64,000 bases of DNA from Eopsaltria australis (lineage: Eukaryota > Chordata > Aves > Passeriformes > Petroicidae): positions 2,687,470 to 2,751,469 of the forward strand of contig JAVTVJ010000132.1 in assembly GCA_034509425.1 (NCBI GenBank). The letters run 5' to 3'. Made by a program: the position numbers and the translations under genes. Positions 60,271 through 64,000 of the stretch are shown piece after piece (position 1 is the stretch's first letter; each line of letters opens with the position of its first letter). Below the pieces are notes generated by a model, which saw only the letters and a program-made list of their open reading frames with translations, was not told where the DNA came from and did not search any database.

Positions 60271-63200
60271 GACAGCTCAAGAGAACACTACATTAACTAA
60301 TTTCTATTTTAAATAAATAAATTACTAAATTTTTAATTCAAGCATTTTTCAGTTCTTAAAAGTCAACATTCTTGACTTGAATTTAGCATTGAAGTAGGAT
60401 TCTGGAGTTAGCAACCTTGCTTATGAAGAGGGTTTTTCTAGTCTGGCAGCTTTGGATGTCATGCAGGTGCCTTTGCAGGCCTGTATATGTCATCCCTTTT
60501 CAGGAACTATGTCCAAGACATTGCCTGGTCTATTTGAGGTCAACCAGGATAACTCTGTCTAAATGCCAACAAGACTTTCATTTGAATTTGCTTAACTCTT
60601 CTCTGGTAAGGAGGTCTGCCAGGACTTTACAGTTACTTTATAAAATCCAACAGACTTCTTATGCTTCTAAGCATAAGAGTGCACTAGAGTTAGAAGGTGG
60701 GCTATTTTAAACTATAGTTTCTCATCAACACACTTTCTGATAAGTGTGGAGAGTGAAAATTCTCTGAGTACCCTCCTCTTCCATGTATTTCTCCATCAAT
60801 TCTGAGAGCCAGCTGGCCAAGCCTGGTTTTGGAGAATGTGGCATCAGCTGATTAAAAACACAGTGGCCAACTTGTGAAAGTACCTTCAAGTGAATACTCC
60901 TCTATTTAATCTGTGAATCAACACTCCAAAATCTGTACAGTGAAGCTATGCATGTGTGATCAAATAAATTAAATTGATTATGTTCAGTCAAATACCAGCT
61001 TCTAAATAAATCTCTCTTAAATCTACTTTTTATGCTTATGTTTCTATGAAATGCTTCCTCATATCCAAAACAAGATAGATTGCTGCTGGGCTAATACTCT
61101 ATCTGCTGCCAGGAGTCTGTGAGATCCCTTAGACAATGGAAGAAATTACTACAGTTTTATTAAAAACAAGCAGACAAACAAACCATAGGATTGCAGTGGG
61201 AGGATATTGTAGTGCTCACATCATTGTTTTTCTGTGCTCTGCTGTCCCCAAGGAAAGTACGCCCTGGAACGGACGTCATTGGTACAGATGCTCAGCAGCT
61301 ACTTCCGGATAGAGTTAAGAATAGACTGTTCTGCAATACTTTTTTTAATGAATTAGCAGGTGTATTTTTGATATAAGACTGTTTTGTTATATAGTCTTCT
61401 GTTCTGTAAGGCAGTTTTCTTGCAATTCTATTTTATTTTGGAAAAGCTGTCCAAATTGCTTTTTTTTACCCTTTTTTTTGCTAAGTTTTTATAACTTTTG
61501 TGTATTAGATATTCTTTTGGGATTCATTCCGTGGACTTGTACTAACTTATTATATTGTTTATTCTTCTGCTTAAAATAAAAAAAAGGTGTTTATTCCCTG
61601 TATAGAAATATTTACTCTGGAAGTACATGGTGAATATTTGCCATTATACCACGTGTTATGATTAATTTATTCAATTGCTCCTGGGTTTTTTCTCACCACT
61701 GCATAAGCTTTTTTTATTCCAAATTTACATCTTTGTTTATATTGCCATTTCCCTCTCTCCGTCTCATTTTAAAAATTTATAGGAGAAGGTATTTTTCTAT
61801 TTGCTGACTTTGAGACTAATATTAAATTAGTGATTAATCCCAACTTTGTTATATATTTAAAAATCATTCAGTATTTACCCAGACAAATATATGAAGAATT
61901 GTTTACAGCATAACAAACACTCTCCTGATGGAAGAATAATAAGAAATAAGTAGCTCCCATCCCATACTGCCAGTAAAATGGTGAGGTTTGATGACAAGGC
62001 CATTTTATTGACTGACAGGGAAGTACTGATTTGGCTCTAGTGTTGTGACTAGCTGAATTCTGTGTTATTAAGGAAAATATTAATGTGAAAATTTTAATTA
62101 TAGAATCTATAATCTATAGCCACAACCTCTAAAAATTATATAGGGCTTCTTTAGTTCTTTTTCCTGTGATATACATTTTAGTGGCAAATTCTGTTGCAGC
62201 ACATCTTGACTGGACTTGTCTACAGTTACCTCTTCCAGGTTATGACTGGTCACATATTTCATCCACCTTTTTTAGCCACTATGAAACTGGTTCTGTGTCT
62301 TTGGGTTTAGAGAGAGCATGATAGAACATTTTTCCTGAACAGTTATATCTGTGTTTTAGTAAGCTTATTAATTCTGTCACTGTGTTTGTGTCTTTATAGC
62401 TTATCCTTGGTCACATCTATATGAAGTTCACCTATGCTATATTTAGCATATCTGAATAAAGACAGCTATTTCCTTGAATAAACTGACCAGACGTTCTGAA
62501 TGTGACAACATTCAGAATTCACAATTAAAAATAATTGTGTTGTGTTAAAAATAATAGTTAGTGTTTTCACTAACTGAGGACTTGAAGTTATGTTGTTAGA
62601 AATTACTGGTAGTTAAAAAGAAATATGCAGTCATTTCCCACTGGATTTGTTTCCATAGCGATGAGAAGGTTGTGATGTTAGCAACTCTGTGGATATTTCA
62701 GATTTGGGGTTTCATCAAATTCCTAAAAACACCTTCTGGAACTAAGTGTTTTATTCTGCTGGGATTATTCTAACTATGTATAGCAGCACAACATGTGATC
62801 ATTTTTCTTTGAAGATTATGATACAGGACAGAGATTTATCTTAATCATCTTAGACATTTAAAATTTAAATTCATTTAAAATCTGTTGTCCAGGTCTAAAG
62901 CAATAATATTAAAATCCCTTTATATTCAATAGAAAAGAACCACCACTTCCAGAGAAGTTAATCTTCTCATAGAGTTAATATGTAAAGTTGCATAGGATTA
63001 ATTTTATTCAAGATGTAGGGCCTGTTTTCAGTGCTAAGTTACTCTGGCATGTTGCTTGTGTTACCTCTTATCTGCCATCTGGACACACATGGGATTCTGT
63101 AGCTTGAAGTTAGTGATAGATTGTACTGGAGACAAGTGTATGATTTGGTGTGGCTTGAACATTGTTTTGATGTGTCATTACTCTCATTTACCCTAAGCTG

Positions 63201-64000
63201 TTTCAAGAGAAGTTGACCTGTCCATAGATAACTTAAGTCACACATTGTGGAGAAAAAATCCTAGGAACATAACTAACTCTGATCATTAATTCTCTTTTAT
63301 TGGAAGACTGACCTTGATCTGCACCTCAGATCTGCTCATGCACTTTACAAGGTACTCAAAATATTTCAGCAGCCTAATTGTAGAAGTGCAAAACAGTGAG
63401 TAATGATTTGGGATTCATGAGAAGATGCTAAGTTCCCATCTGATGATCTACACATGGACGTGACCAGCTACTTGTCTGAGCTGCCCTGGCATACAGCAGT
63501 GAGCCACAGGCTGAGCTGTTCCCAATTTCAGACCAGTGCCTTATTCCACATCTCATGCTCTCTGTTCATGAGAGGGATTTGTTCAAAACCCCATGCATAT
63601 CAACACACTGTAATGAGATGAGAGTTTGAGACTGGGAAAATTGCGGGCTTGGAGTAAAAGACAACAATTCAATTACTTTGAATAAATTAATTTAGTGTCA
63701 CTAAATCTGTGAGTTTGGTTGGGGTTTTTTTCTTCTGTTTAGGAGCACAGGCAAGAGTGCCTTGAGCATTCACTGGGTGCTTTTACAGAGTTTCCTTCAG
63801 TCCAAATCATAAGTAAGAGAGCTTGTATTCCCTGTGCTGGAATTCCCTATGGGTTTTCTGTATATTCTGTAAAAATGCTAACCTTTCACATCCAAGGATA
63901 ACATTTCTTTAGTATTTTCCCACAGAATTCAATCAGTAAATAAGTTCCATCTTTCTGATTTGTTATGCTAAAACTGTTTGAGTTGTAAGCCATTAAAAGC
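60271..64000. other. No gene seen; AT-rich unique DNA
   Basis: The final 3.7 kb holds no repeat or exon I can recognise. The open frames at 60417-60710 and 61191-61376 are unremarkable. Confidence 0.55.

Noticed and set aside
1..64000. Endogenous viral genes other than LTRs (gag, pol, env or non-retroviral)
   Set aside because: No reading frame shows recognisable viral protein motifs. The retroviral sequence seen is restricted to solo LTRs.

Overview
The window looks like gene-poor vertebrate nuclear DNA from a bird, most likely a songbird. It is AT-rich and CpG-poor, there is no bacterial-style packing of open frames, and the recognisable interspersed repeats are avian. These are CR1 LINE fragments ending in the CR1 3' tail, solo retroviral LTRs of types familiar from passerine genomes, and one old tRNA-derived SINE. 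I found no exon that I can assign to a known gene. The window could be intergenic or lie inside a very large intron, and the sequence alone does not decide between these. The songbird assignment is inference from LTR style, not a measured match.

Layout: 0-9 kb is mostly unique DNA with one truncated LTR (about 2975-3375, minus) and a long but unrecognised open frame (3762-4568). 8.67-9.84 kb is a large CR1 3' fragment (minus). 13.2-13.65 kb holds two short CR1 pieces in opposite orientations. 18.08-18.66 kb is a solo LTR of the same family as the 2975 piece (called family A here). 21.44-22.31 kb is a solo LTR of a second family (B) that carries three units of a 20-bp minisatellite. CR1 pieces follow at 22.78 and 24.02 kb and a tRNA-derived SINE at 28.27 kb. 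30.68-31.27 kb is a family A LTR invaded by a TTR microsatellite, and 31.72-32.43 kb is a GC-rich unclassified block that ends in T20G11. 32.4-43 kb is low-complexity-poor unique DNA with a 31-bp palindrome at 37.75 kb inside a degenerate reading frame. 44.82-45.24 kb is a third LTR family (C, minus). 48.999-49.606 kb is a fourth LTR (D, plus) with a perfect 6-bp target-site duplication. 51.37 and 55.06 kb are CR1 fragments. 57.0-60.3 kb is a retroelement cluster: one family A LTR, then a family B LTR whose minisatellite has expanded to 15 units and which is itself interrupted by another family A LTR. 60.3-64 kb shows nothing recognisable.

Nothing here works together as a pathway. The elements record successive retrotransposon insertions, LTR-LTR recombination to solo LTRs, nesting, and local repeat expansion. 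The most interesting structure is the LTR-borne 20-bp minisatellite at 58761-59060: it has 15 units with no indel, contains an internal 80-bp duplication, has a three-unit counterpart 36 kb away, and its consensus is open in all six frames. I did not find convincing evidence for an undescribed functional system.
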